Assembly: GCF_000003815.2 (NCBI RefSeq) | Contig: NC_049984.1 | Span: 5,222,491-5,286,490 of the forward strand | Reading direction: 5' to 3' | Origin: Branchiostoma floridae | Taxonomy: Eukaryota > Chordata > Leptocardii > Amphioxiformes > Branchiostomatidae | DNA: 64,000 nt | Part shown: one piece after another, positions 47,100-60,000 of the stretch | Position numbering within the stretch: position 1 is the first letter of the stretch | Layout of the letters: each line of letters opens with the position of its first letter | Made by a program: the position numbers and the translations under genes | Notes under the pieces: model-generated | What the model was told of the DNA's origin: nothing | Database searches by the model: none | The model's input: the letters and a program-made list of their open reading frames with translations, nothing else

Positions 47100-47470
47100 G
47101 GCCTCCGGGAAAATTTTGAATTGACCCTCTGAATGCCCTTTCCTGCATTTTGACGGGCAAATTTTGCTGACAGACTGAGCTAAGTTTCATGGCAATTCTA
47201 TTAGAAAGACACATGGTTTTAGCTTAAGTTATTATGGGCGCGATGTCCCTCTACATATTTTCACGATTTCGAGCGCGAAGGCGCAAGCCGCCGCAAGGTA
47301 TTAAAGTCCCTTGAAATTTTGAAATCTGGACCCTCTGAAACGCCATTTTCTGAATTTGAGGGACGGGTTCTGCAGACAGACTATGCTTAATTAATCTCAC
47401 TGTTTGAGAAAGAGAATTTTGAGGGCGTTGACACCCGCCCCTCAACATATTTTCGCTATGTCGTCAGGCC
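47100..47470 (+). repeat. Two tandem ~210-bp units
   Basis: Units at about 47110 and 47318 share attttgaa.t..gaccctctgaa, gcagacagactatgct-like and catattttc..gcgcgaaggcgc segments. Related units occur at 49955-50480, on the same strand. Confidence 0.75.
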
Positions 47471-47765
47471 ATGAAAACGACGGCATTCACGGAATCGAGG
47501 CTTGTGCAAGTCGGGGATAATTGGTACAAACTTGTGGCGGCAAAATTGAAATGTCTCCTTTCTGTGGTTTGTTCTACGCTGACTCTTCGTAATGTAAGAG
47601 TATTGTATTGGGTGCTTTACCGAGAACTATTGAGCCTACCGATGGCAAGATATGATTAGTTCACACTCTAGATTCGTTACAGAAAAAAGATAGAGTAGAT
47701 GGGAAAAACAGATTTCCTGTTGTAGACCCCAATGATTCCACTGTAAAAATCACCTTTAATATACT

Positions 47766-47817
47766 ATAGCGAGAGACATGACCGGAATGAATGGACGCGA
47801 ATCATGTCTCTCGCTAT
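47766..47817. repeat. 16-bp-arm hairpin
   Basis: atagcgagagacatga at 47766-47781 and its exact complement at 47802-47817, with a 20-nt loop. Confidence 0.85.
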
Positions 47818-48054
47818 CATATATTTTGTACCATATATGTAAAATCGTTATATAGACTAATATAAGACTCATTAGGACTTTTAATGACGCAAGTCTGATA
47901 TTACGTTGGGCGCGCTCCAGTAGCCTGGATACCCGGATGCCCCAACCTCAAAATATATCTTTCGTGTTGGGATAGATACTTGAGATCGGGCTGGGGTTTG
48001 GTAATACCCCCCGGCCCCTCACATCATGAGGCGCGATTCGATCGGACGACGAGT

Positions 48055-48154
48055 NNNNNNNNNNNNNNNNNNNNNNNNNNNNNNNNNNNNNNNNNNNNNN
48101 NNNNNNNNNNNNNNNNNNNNNNNNNNNNNNNNNNNNNNNNNNNNNNNNNNNNNN
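48055..48154. other. Assembly gap, 100 N
   Basis: Exactly 100 unknown bases, the usual placeholder for a gap of unknown size. Nothing across it should be read as continuous. Confidence 1.
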
Positions 48155-48317
48155 AACATTAGTCCTCGCCAGCTCGAACATGTCGCCCCGCATGGTACGA
48201 TGTGGTACAATGGCCCCAGGTCCCGGTATCTCCCGTATCCCAGGACACCATCAGTCACATGACTAAGTTTGACGTCATTTGACGATTGCGAAACAAAGAC
48301 TGGCTATTTGCATGATG

Positions 48318-48347
48318 GTGTGCAAACAAAGGCCTTTGTTTGCACAC
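48318..48347. repeat. Perfect 30-bp palindrome
   Basis: GTGTGCAAACAAAGG followed immediately by its exact complement, centred on ggcc at 48331-48334. It lies in unannotated sequence 160 bp after the gap. Confidence 0.95.
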
Positions 48348-49189
48348 GTACACCACGCTATTTGCATATCCCCGCGTAGCCTGTAAGCATAGCACTTTGT
48401 TCGCGTCCTCAATCCATCGGTATCTTTACAACAATAAAGTAGATGCGCATATGTTTAACAGTATTTAAAATACTATTTTTTTATGTATGTAAAAATATTA
48501 CTAGTGTTTTATCCATATGCTCTTTTTGGAGGGATGTTTGCTTGATACGAATCGTGCAACGAATGTCACATTAGGTTCAGTGTAAGGGTGGGGTGCATTC
48601 CGCCATCTTGGAAGCAGATTCAGGTCAGCGTGCCGTGTGCAAAAACTTGCACACGTCTCCTATCAGAGAGAAAAATCTGCACACGTCTCCCATCCGAGAG
48701 GGATTTTTAAAGCCGTGGTGGGCTTTAAATGCGCACAAAGTTTTCTACCAGTGGTGAGTTTATACATTTTGACATCGTTTGGTCCCAAAATTGACGAAAG
48801 TCGTACGTTTAAAGGCAAAAACGACGTGAAAAAACGCAGTGCGTGCTGACAGCCATTACAGTGTAGCTGAGCGAGATATAATTAGTGAACTGTGAAGGCA
48901 TTTTCCATCTGTTGCTCAACTTGCTGAGTAGGGCACCAAACGAAGAGTGAATCACATGGCAACACTTTTCGTGATTTGATGCGGAACAAACTCAATGGAT
49001 AGCCTTTGATACTGTGTGTACAGCTCTGCGATAGCAAAACTTATTAATAAATTCCTGTTCAGTATGCTCCGTGATCGTCACGGTGCCCTGGTAAAGCACA
49101 TGGCCCCCGGCAGGCGATGGTCAAAGGGCAGGGGAGACACTACTAGTATCACTGGCATAGGACCAATTGACATGATACTCTCCAGGCAG

Positions 49190-49290
49190 AAGTTAGGCTC
49201 CGGCTGTTTTTTTTAACGTTTTTTTTTCTCGTTTTTTGTGGGGGCTTTCTATTTTGTATTGTCAAAACCTAACCTCTGCTTTGAGAGTAA
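49190..49290. mobile_element. GGCTCC-family foldback, partial copy 3
   Basis: gttaggctccggctgttttt and aacgttttttttt at the left, gtcaaaacctaacctctgct with ttgagag at the right, as in 21040-21225. Confidence 0.7.
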
Positions 49291-49954
49291 GCACATGGCC
49301 CCTCAGCGGCCATGTTGAAAGGGCAGGGGAGACACCCCGTCACCATAATTTGGCATATCCTTTTTTCAACCTCCTTGCCTCCACCAGGCCTTCCTGTGGA
49401 ATGGGAAGTATAATTTGGCAAAAATAGGGGCAACCGCCAGGCCATGTTGCAAATCGAACGCATTTACAATGATTTAGAACCCTTTTTATTTGAAGTTCGG
49501 ATCGTTCCGCGATTCTTTAATAGCGCCAGAGATGTCAGAGATTCCTTTTCAGAATTAAAACGACGCAATTTCTAAGGAAACACATTACGCCATAAAAATT
49601 TGAACAAATTACAAACCACCAGAAAGTAAAGTCTTTTTTTTTTAGTTTAGTCTACTCCATGCACTAAATTTCCTTTGTCTTGAAAGCTGCAAAACGGTAA
49701 AATCGTGGGGAGGGGGTGGTGCAGTAAATCGAATTATTTCAGGTCATATCATCAAAAGGATACATGTCAAAAATCGATTCAAACAATATATAGCAGAAAA
49801 CTTGAAAGTTGAAAATTATGGATAGGATAAGATGATGAACCGTCAGAACGCATATAGCTTTGAATTCAAGCAACAAGCTTTGTTGTACACAGTACCGTCT
49901 CCCGGGAGTAATGCAATATGTTTATATAGAATAAAGTCAACAATGACAGGTGCG

Positions 49955-50480
49955 TTGACATTTTGAAATCTGGACCCTCTGAAACGCCATTTTCTGACTT
50001 TGAGGAACGAATTTTGCAGACAGACTATGCTAAATCAAGGAGGTTGAAAAAGGGGACCCTTTTTCAACCTCCTTGGCTAAATTTAATGCCATTACTGTTT
50101 GAGGAAGAGAATTTTATGGGCGTTGACGCACGCCCCCCGACATATTTTCACTATGTCGTCATGAGCGCCGGAGGCGCTTTAGCCCAGTGGCCCAGTCGCA
50201 AGGGGCCCGGTAGCAAGGGAGGTCCGGAGAAGATTTTGAAATCTTGCCCCTGTGTAACGTTATTTACTGCGCATGCATTTGAGGGGCACATTCTGCCTGT
50301 ACACTAAGCTAAGTTGGATAATAAAATTTCTATTAGTTTAAAAGGTTTTTGAGGGCTGCGCTCCCGCAACATATTTTTACCATGGGCGCGGAAGGCAGGA
50401 GTCGTCGCAACAGTAGTTTTGACTTCTGGACGCCCTGAAGCGCAATTTCCCGCAATTTCGGTGTTAATTTTTCCGATAGA
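49955..50480 (+). repeat. ~200-bp repeat units, second cluster
   Basis: tttgaaatctggaccctctg and aaacgccattttctga at 49961 repeat 47326 almost exactly; further diverged units start near 50230 and 50420. The first unit is split by the hairpin at 50036-50075. Confidence 0.75.
50036..50075. mobile_element. 40-bp perfect hairpin insert
   Basis: caaggaggttgaaaaaggg, two bases, then the exact complement. It interrupts a repeat unit that is continuous at 47380-47400, so it looks like a very small foldback insertion. Confidence 0.8.
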
Positions 50481-51012
50481 ATAGCTAGTTTTGATTAATT
50501 TTCCATTATTAAAAAAATACACTTTGAGTTCACCTTGATTTTTTTGTCCCTATGCCGCCGCCACTGAACTGGCAGAACAAAGCAATACCAGTACCTCTAT
50601 TGAAAAATCTCACCTTAAAACCGGACGGGAGGACTTCTCAAAGAACTTTCCTGTACGTGGGCCCCCGCTTTGCAATGGAAGGGTTAGTGGCAGTTCATCA
50701 TGGAGTTGTATGGTCATTGGAAGTATCCAAACCTACATAATTTACATATGAATGACATTTGCAGACGATCCTTGCGAGTTACTGACTTTGACATGTTCAA
50801 CCGTTTTTCCGGATTCTTAACCTGGATGTCTAACCTTCATAAACAATACCTCATTGTGCTTTCTATCATTACTGTATAAACTAGAATCTACGTGTGGATT
50901 CTGCCAGAATAAAGTAACTATCAAATTGTCTTCTATGCAATTACCCTTGACTTGACTTGCCTACACCACACAGAATCTCCATACTATCTACTGAACGTCA
51001 CCAAGTGCAGCG

Positions 51013-54000
51013 ATGAAACGAACACTGTTGGTTGGTGTTCTTGCCGTACTGTGTGGGCTTGCCGCCTCACAACACGAAGATCACGACCATGAGCATGGAC
51101 AAGACCCTTTCTCCGCCGTTCTACATCTACTAGGAGGAGATGAAAACCAGAACCTGACGTCGGACATGTCCACTTCGCTCGTGAAGACGATGTTGGACCG
51201 GGTGCGGTGCCCAAGACTGGAAGGACACGAAGAAAGCAATTTCACCTGTGCTGAGGTAGGAATCAAGGACATCATGTGTGTGTGTGTGTGTGAGTGCACG
51301 TGTGTGTATGTATGTGTGTGTGCATGTGCGTGTGCGTGTGCGTGCATGTGTGTGTGTATGTGTGTGTGTGCCCGTGTGTGTGCGTGTACACGCGTGTTTG
51401 TGTGTGCGCCCGTCCGTACGTGTACATGTGTGTGTGTGTGTGTGTGTGTGTTTTATAGTAGCTAACTAAATCTTACTTATCAATGATCACAAATTACAAG
51501 CGGTGCAATGACCAACTAGGTAGAGTGTCATGGATATGAAATAGTGCGGTATAATGCTCGTCTCAATGTCAAAGACTCAATAACGTAGATTTTGTTATCC
51601 AGTATATTTTTTATCTTGCTACAAAAATTCTACTATACGTACGTTTAAGTGAAACGAGTACTAAATAAGTACGTTTTCGTTTCGCAGTGTCTGACGGCCG
51701 ATGGCTTGATCCAGCTATCTCTTGGCGAGTCGACCGACACCGTAGATGAGGAAGGCTTCCACAAGATGGCCGTGGTACTGACTGTCTACCTCACGGACCT
51801 GTCTAAGAACGGCGTCTGTACCGAGGGCGAGGGTTACCAGGCGATGGAGAACAGGCTTCTGCGGTACACACAAAGCAAGTTCACTCTGAGCAGCTACAAA
51901 CAAGTCCTGAAGGACATCAACACCAACTATCGCGTGCTGAACTGGGGCAAGGTGAGTTCACGGAACAAGAACAGATGGGTGCATGATGTATTTTCAGTAG
52001 CCTCTGTAGAACCATTTAATTTGTATTCTAATGTCGACATAAAAGAATAAATGATTGTTATTTTCACTGGTATGCCTTTTCTAGATAGTAAATGTTCGTG
52101 ATTGCAACTGTAGGAGACCTATTTTTCAATTTCTGGTTTCTAGCCTGGAGTACCATCCTCCGTAGTGACCGCTGGCTCAGTACTTTTGCTTGACCCGTGG
52201 TTAGCAAGCGAAATTACTTTGCAAGCGAAAGTGCTGAGCCAGCGGTCACTACGGAGGATGGTACTCAGGCTATGGCTACCCGTTACTGACCAAACTATGC
52301 CGGACAGTGTTTCACTGCAGAGTCCGTGTTTGAGGAACTCCGCATCAACACCAGTGAAGCAAGTGGAGGAGCATCTTCCGAAGAGCTGAGGGAGATAGCA
52401 GCAATAACTGTGGCTAACGTACTGGAGGGGCTGTGTATAGGGGAGGCCGAGCTACCAGAGAAAAGCTTCTTCTTGGACAATCTTTTCGAAAGTCTCAACG
52501 GAACCAATGGCACAATCACAGTTGAGGGTATGTCGTGTTCAGTTCATTTTGATATAGATCAATCTGCAAGCTATAGAGCAAATAACCATCACTTCTCTCT
52601 ATGTGTCTTCTGCCGGGACAGCACTTTGACCAATGTAACAAATGTCACCATCGCAGTCGATGGTATGTCATTTTGAGTGCATTTTGATAGATCAGACTGC
52701 ATATCATAGAACACTTAATCTACCTAAGTCAATCTACACATGTTAGTATCTTTTGCGGAGCATCGCTTTGGCCCATGTTGTGGTCACATTTCGCCCGGTC
52801 GAACAGTTTGCGGGAACGAAGTATGTTATAAAAGACAAAAGAAAACACACGAAATGCCAAAATACAGAAATAAGACAGTATAATCTCTGTATATTTCTTA
52901 TCATACACTTTAATTTTTCGTTTCCGCAATCAGCCCGGCTTAAAATTGTAGTATCTTTTTACAGACTATCACTCATACGTAATAGAGTATCAACAGTGTT
53001 ATGTTTATTCTTGTTAAATATATATATATATATATGCGTCACAGCTCTTGGGTACATCCTGTCTTCGTTTGGTATCGGTGGGAAGGCGCAGCCCGAACCG
53101 GTGGAGGACGATGGGCACGACGACCATGACCATGCGGGGCACGACCACAGACGGAGACGCGAATCGCCAGGGGAAGACGAACGTGATCACGATCACGATC
53201 ATGCAGAGGACTTCGATCACACTGTGAGTGCAGCTACTTTGTTTTGAACAGCATTACCATATGTGAATGATACCAAATGGGACTAGCTGTTCGACCATTG
53301 GGAGCGGACCAAAGGTAACAAGCTGTCTAGTAAAGGCATGCCAAAAGACTACGTGCGTGCCTTTGCCATTCTCACTCCCGCCAAAAATAAGTACATAGGT
53401 TAGGGACGTCCTTTCGACGGGGACGTAATGCGGGTCTAAGGCCCTGTGTTTGTGGAAAGCCATACATCGAACACAAACTTACCTCAGAAGTTACTCAAGC
53501 AAGTGGATATGATTTTGGAAATCATAAAAATCCAAAATCATCCAAAATTCAGTTGCTTGAGTATCTTACTACTTGGATGTCTAACCACCATCAGCGTACA
53601 AACTCGCCTCATTTCATCGATCAAAGTAGGAGTACAACCTGGACTGAATGGATGAAGCCTGACTTCAGTTACTATGAATCTTCTTCCAACAGTGACTGTT
53701 TATTAAAGGTAGAGACCGTACCTCCAAATTTTCGATGTCTGACAGCACATCTTGGTCACGGAGAATGGCCTAGTCTTGATCTCACGAGAGAACACGCGTC
53801 CAAGATGTGCTGTCAGACATCGAAAATTTGGAGGTAACGTTACGTTCTCTGCCTTTAATGAGTCACTGTTGGAAGAAAATTCATAGTAACTGTAAACATA
53901 CGTGACTGATGAACCTCTTCAACGAAAGCCTGTCTTCGGCTTTATAATAGGTCACATTTTCAAACCGGGGCCCGGCCGGGTGGCTTTCGGGAGTGAAAAG

Positions 54001-57000
54001 AAAAATATAAAAGACATCAAAATACAAAAAGAATGTCAAAATAAGATTCATGGGCATTACATGATCTGTGTATATTTCTAGGTATACATTTTAATTTTTC
54101 GTTTCTTAAAACATTCCGGTTTGGAAATGTGACCCAAGTCTTATGCAGCTTGTACTTAACGCACAAAACTGGTGTATTGCACCTGGAGCTAGTTTACCTG
54201 TTACACAAAACAAAAAAACAAACAGAAAAAGAACATATCAATAACGTATAGTACGTCTTTGTACTCAGTGCTTCAGTTCAGCCCAGTTGATGAAGCTGTT
54301 TCTGGTGGAGGAGGAGATGGGGGTTACCCGTGACCAGTTCAGCGTCATGGCACCGGCACTTCTACAGCAGGCCTACAGCAGGGTGTGTGTGGCGGAAACA
54401 CCGACCTCTAACACAACCGCTCCTGTCAGAGAGCTCACCGCGCTGGAAAGTAAGTTTGTCACCTTCCCTAAAGGTGGATCATACATGCGCATATGTTCGA
54501 AACCGTATGTGGAAGACATGAAATTTCATGCGTGGTTAGGTCTCATCCTATCAAAGAAATAGTTACATTTTGGGACCCCTAGCGGCTTTTCTATGTACTG
54601 CAGTAGAATGTCCAGGTTTGATTTGGTTAGAAAAACCTGCTCATCTGGGCAAATGCGTCGCACGCCATCGTGATCGCAAGGGGAAATTTTGCACAATTTC
54701 GAAAATTTGGCACAATCTCCTTGCCCGATTTGGCGGTCCAGGGATACACCCGCTAAAGGGAACATAGCATCTGATTTGGCGGGAATGGAAAACGACTTAT
54801 CCTTGTCGTCCCACAGAGTACGGGTACGGGACGCTGTCTGTCTTTATCATCAGCCTGTTGGCGCTGATCGGCCTGTTGGTGCTGCCCATGGTCGAATCCA
54901 GCGCCTTCAAGTTCATCGTGCAGTTCGGGGTTGGTTTGGGGGTCGGTGCGCTGTCAGGGGACGCGCTCCTGCATCTACTGCCAGAGGTGAGCTCTCGACT
55001 ATTTGGGGTGCAGTCATACGAGCTAACACTACTTCACCTTTATCCGCGGGGTGACCTATATCCGTTGCTTTTAGATACGGGATACAGTAGAAGCCGCTTA
55101 ATTGCACGGCCTATTTGCCAGTGAATTTCGTGCAATTATTCGAATGGTGCAATTGTGCGAAGCTATGTAGCTGGACCGCACCGGTTTGGGATTTTGGGAT
55201 TCCGTGCAGTTAACAGAAGTGTGCGTTAATCCGTTGTGCAATTAACTGGCTTATACTGTATTTAGGGATGTCAAATCGACAGAAGGTGGTTTCAAACTGC
55301 AGTATTTTGAAATAATTGTAATTTGAAGCCACCGTCTGCTGACTTGATATCCCTAAATACCCCTTTTTCAAAAGCAACAGGTATAGGTCACCCCGCGGAT
55401 AAAGGTGAACTAGCATCATATCAAGTACGTGTTGACATTTTTTTCATACGCCGTTGTACGCATAATACGCACCTCATATGCATCTTAATCGTTTTGTGCC
55501 AGTTTCAGGTCTGCACTCATACTGACATACGCACAGTAGGCGTTCCTAAAACCGGCACAAAAATGATTGACAATTGCGTATGAGGTGCGTATTATGCGTA
55601 CGTGTCTGCGTATGAAAAAATGTCATACTGACTTGGATTAACAACCCACTTTCCCTAGAACTATGGGACCTAGTTGCTTGATATCTACAGTACCTTTGTC
55701 CGTCTCTCCCATCACAGGCCGTCGGTCTGCATGACCATGGCGATCACACAGACCACGCTGACCATGCAGACCACGCAGAAGAAGACAAGTCCTACATGTG
55801 GAAGTTCCTGGTCACCCTGGGCGGCATCTATTTCTTCTTCGTCTTTGAACGAGTGATGAGTTTCATCATGCCTGGTGGTGGACATCACGAGGTGAGGTCA
55901 TCTGTATCTGTATCTGTATAGCCGGTATAACAGCCCTTCAGCGTAACGCACCAGCTTCTGTATCTGTATAGCCGATATAACAGCCCTTCAGCGTAACACT
56001 CAAGCTTCTGTATGTAGCGGTATAGCCAGTATAACCGCCATTCGGCGGCTTCTGTATCTAGCTATAACCGTTATAACCACCATTCAGCGTAACCTACCCT
56101 GGCTTCTGTATCTGTACACTTATAGCCATATAACCGCCATTGAGTTACAAATCAGCTTCTCTATCTGTAACTGTATAGCTGACATAACCCCCCTTTCATA
56201 CCAGCCGGTATGAGCAAAGTTCAGTGTAATACACCAGCTTCTGCATCTGTATCTGTATAGCCGATATAACAGCCGTTCAGTGTATATACACACCAGCTTC
56301 TGTATCTGCATGGTTATAGCAAGTCCGACACTTTCTGTCCACCCAATGCAGGAGGGGCCAGTGGCTGAGGACGTGCAGCTGAAAAAGATCGGCCAACTTC
56401 CGACAGAAGAACCGATCAGGGGTCTCAGGAGCCACTCTATCTCCAAGCAACAATTGGTGAGCATTTGTAGTAGTTTAGATTTGCATGGAAAGAGATTGTG
56501 TACATGATAGGACTGCTTCCCTGATTTGGTCCTCACATGCAGGTCTTACCACTTGTAAATGTCAACTCGAGGTCTAACTCACTCACTGGGGGGGGGGGGG
56601 GGGGGGCATGCGGTTAAATTTCCTTGGGGGCATGTTGACCCTAAAGCCAAATACCTGACCTGGGGGGCAAGGGGACCTCATAAATTTTGATAAAACTAGA
56701 GGGGGGGGAGGAAAACTTGACTGGTCTAACTCAGGGGGAGGGGGCATGCAGTTAAGGTCTAACTGAGGGGGAGGGGGCATGCTGTTGAGTTTCCTTGAGG
56801 GCATGTTGACCCTGGAGCTGAATACCTGACCTGGGGGGCAAGGGGACATCATAAATTTTGATAAAACTAGAGGGTGGGGAGGAAAACTTGACTGTGATGT
56901 GACTGTATTCAGTCCATATTAAAACTAAGTGCACCAAGGCACAAACCTAGTCTCGTGCTTCCTTATCATTATATTTTTCCAGTTGAGGATAATTTTAAAA

Positions 57001-60000
57001 CTTTTTTTTTCTAAAATTCAGGAACCAACAAATTAAGGCGGTGTGTCCTTGTGTGTCCGAAATCTACTAGTATTTGGCTTAGAGGACACTTAACATGTCC
57101 TTTCTCATGAACAACAATGTACTTAAGTATCACATTTATTGATAATATGATATGATATGATATGAGATGATATGATATGATGACTGTTGTTGTAGACTAA
57201 TGGAGAAAGCACCACAACGCTGGACCCCGAGATGACAGGAGCGGACACTCCAAACTGCTTCTGCACAGGTTAGCATGTTCACTATAACCATGGAATGAAG
57301 TTGCTAGCCGCTACAGTAACATATTGTGTCTGGAAAGGACGCACATAATGCCGAACACAAGGTTGTGTCTATGTGCGTATGTCTGTGTGTGAGCGCGCTT
57401 GCATCTGTCTGTATATTCATGAATGTGTCTGTGTGTGCATCATTCGAGGTAGCCCGACCCTGGGTAAGATTGCCCGACGGCCGAAGGATGATCCGACCCG
57501 CGGGAGGCTGGGACTGAGGGCGATACGGCCCCGCGTTGTATTTTATTTATGTCATACCCACCTCATAAACCGCACGTTTCAACAAGAAATACGCCAGAAG
57601 TCGAGAAAATTGTGTGTCCCCGAACCCCAAAAAATGGTAACAACAGCAATTTCGAATTTCCATGTCCGAATCCGGTATTCGAATTTTCGACCGCGCCGCA
57701 CTTGGTGCGCGTGGAGTACATTCGATTTATTCGATGGAAGTCCGTATGAATACAACTTAGAATCCTTTGTGATGCGGAAAATTATAACCCGGTCCGGAAC
57801 ATCCGTATCAAATGTTAGCGCAGCCCAAGTATGACATAAATCATAAGAACACTTAATCACTTTTGACATGTGCGATGTCCGTGTCACCAGGATGCAGCCC
57901 TACTGCGGTGATGATCATCATCGGCGATGTGATGTGCAAGTTCACGGACGGCCTGGCCCTGGGCATCACCTTCAGTGGGAATCTGGGCCTCGGCCTCTCC
58001 ACTGCCATCGCCGTCCTGGCGCACGAGCTGCCTCATGAACTTGGTAAGTTCAAGGTGGCAGTCCTTCAAAACACTTCAGGTGCACTCTTACTGCGCTTGC
58101 GTCAAGCATGCGTCACTGCGGGGTTCGAAAGATACTGCGAATTTCAGAGATAAAGAACGAATTTTCTTACTTTTTGACGACGCCTCAGGGGAGTCGTCAA
58201 GTGGTATATATTGCATTCAGTCTGCAAAAATTCTAGGAATTGCACAGGAATTTTTCAACAGGAATGCAGTATGCTGGGTATGCAAGCCCTCCCCCCCAAA
58301 TCTGTTCCAGATGTATCTCTGGTATGCAATGGTGGAATGTAGGTCACACTTGCTCCCTGGAGGAATTTGTCCTTTGAAACTAGACAGGGAAACTCTGCAC
58401 AATGGATCACGTTGTCTTGATTGTTATGTTTTGTTATGAAGGATACATTTTCTTTTCTAGAGCTTGTTCAAGCCATACGCCAGAGGCAGACAGGAAATAC
58501 TTCATATAGAGGTCATGATCTTGAACGATGGCATCCAAATGGTTATCATATTCAGAGCCAAATATAAATTGTTCAAGGCCAATTATACTATCCAAGGACT
58601 TGAATATTACAAAGTAGGACAACCATGTGGGTAAGGTGCAAGAAAGTCATTCAAGGACGGAAGTGCTGGAAACAGTTGGTTCTTCCTTATTTTTAATCTC
58701 CAGTACACACTGTAGTGCTGGCTGTAGGTTTGGGTTACTGGCATACCATTGTGCTGTACCAGGGATAGTACATTTCGAAACTCTGCTGGCTGTAGGTTTA
58801 TGTTACAGGTGGGCTCGTATATTGTGCCAGGGATAGTGCGACAGGGAAGTTCCAGTCTATTTCTGATTTGAGCTGTATTGTTGTTCCCCAATCGTTGTCA
58901 TGGCAATAATATTTTTATTGCCAGTCTTGTTGTGTATTGCTTCATCTCCTAAGTCATACTTTTACTTATTACGTAATATCTAAATTATAAAAAATCGGAG
59001 AAAATAACAAAACAGTGACGCAGTGATGCAAGCTTGACACAAGTGCAGTGAGAATGCACCTTTAGCATCATAGGTCGCGGTCTTATCATGGTAGGTCGTC
59101 GTGTGATTTCCATGTCGAAGGACTTCAAGCAGGTGCAGTTCTGTGACAGAACTAGCGTAGGTTGATCTTACCAACACAAGGGAAGTCAGATTTACTGAAC
59201 CTTTGGTCGAATCTCCGGCCTTTGTCAAGATGACTCATCGGACCCAATTGCACAATTTTTTAGCGCCAGATCTACAGCATGCTAGCGCTAAAATCAGCGA
59301 ACGAAAAAAGATTTGAGTGGTTTAAAAAAAAATGTTTACAAATTATGCTTAATTTTCTTAACCTTTTGTGTGTTTTGTTGTTTTTCATATCTTTATAGAT
59401 TTATACCAACTTGTTACTTATTTGTACAGGTGACTTCGCCATGCTGATCAGGTGCGGCATGAGCTACAAGTCCGCCGTGCTGTGCAACGTGTTCTCAGCC
59501 TGCTGGAGCTTTGTCGGGCTGTACATCGGACTGGCCATCGGGGCCAGCTTCGAGAACGGGTGGCTCTACGCTCTCGTCGCCGGCATGTTTCTCTACGTGT
59601 CGTTGGTTGAAATGGTACGTCTTTGCTACATGCTGTTACATAGAGCTGTTTAAAGTGCATGGCGCACATGGTCGTTGAACTAGAAGTATTGGATCAATCG
59701 GGCAAAAACGCTCCGGGTATTGGTCAGCTGGCACATGCCGCCACGTCATCCATTCGGGAGGTTTCCTATATGGAGCCAAGATGTTACAGCATCATATAAT
59801 AATCATTTTATTACATTATCCACCTATATAATCACAAACCAAGGATGGCAATGACTTCAAACCGATGTCAACATACATGACAAACTTCTGAGTCTTTCAC
59901 CCTTTAGTCATGGCCTGATTTATAATTAGCCTTAATCAAAACATTCTATGTCTTTAACTCAAGGATTTTTTGTTGACATATTCAAATCGTTACTATTCTG

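Larger units (their letters stand above)
46140..51012. other. Gene-free stretch with repeats and the assembly gap
   Basis: No coding exon recognised. It holds the repeats at 47100-47470 and 49955-50480, the gap at 48055-48154, two short palindromes and a foldback fragment, each listed separately. The ZIP gene starts at 51013; its promoter must lie near the right end, but no defined site was found. Confidence 0.5.

Noticed and set aside
47948-48262. Open frames running through the N gap
   Set aside because: Unknown bases are read as open; no evidence of coding on either side.
51278-51469. Cys/Val-rich frames at 51278-51469 and His/Thr-rich frame at 16097-16315
   Set aside because: Translations of TG and CA microsatellites.
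57373-57834. 153-codon plus-strand frame in ZIP intron 9
   Set aside because: No domain or conserved motif; it lies between in-phase ZIP exons.
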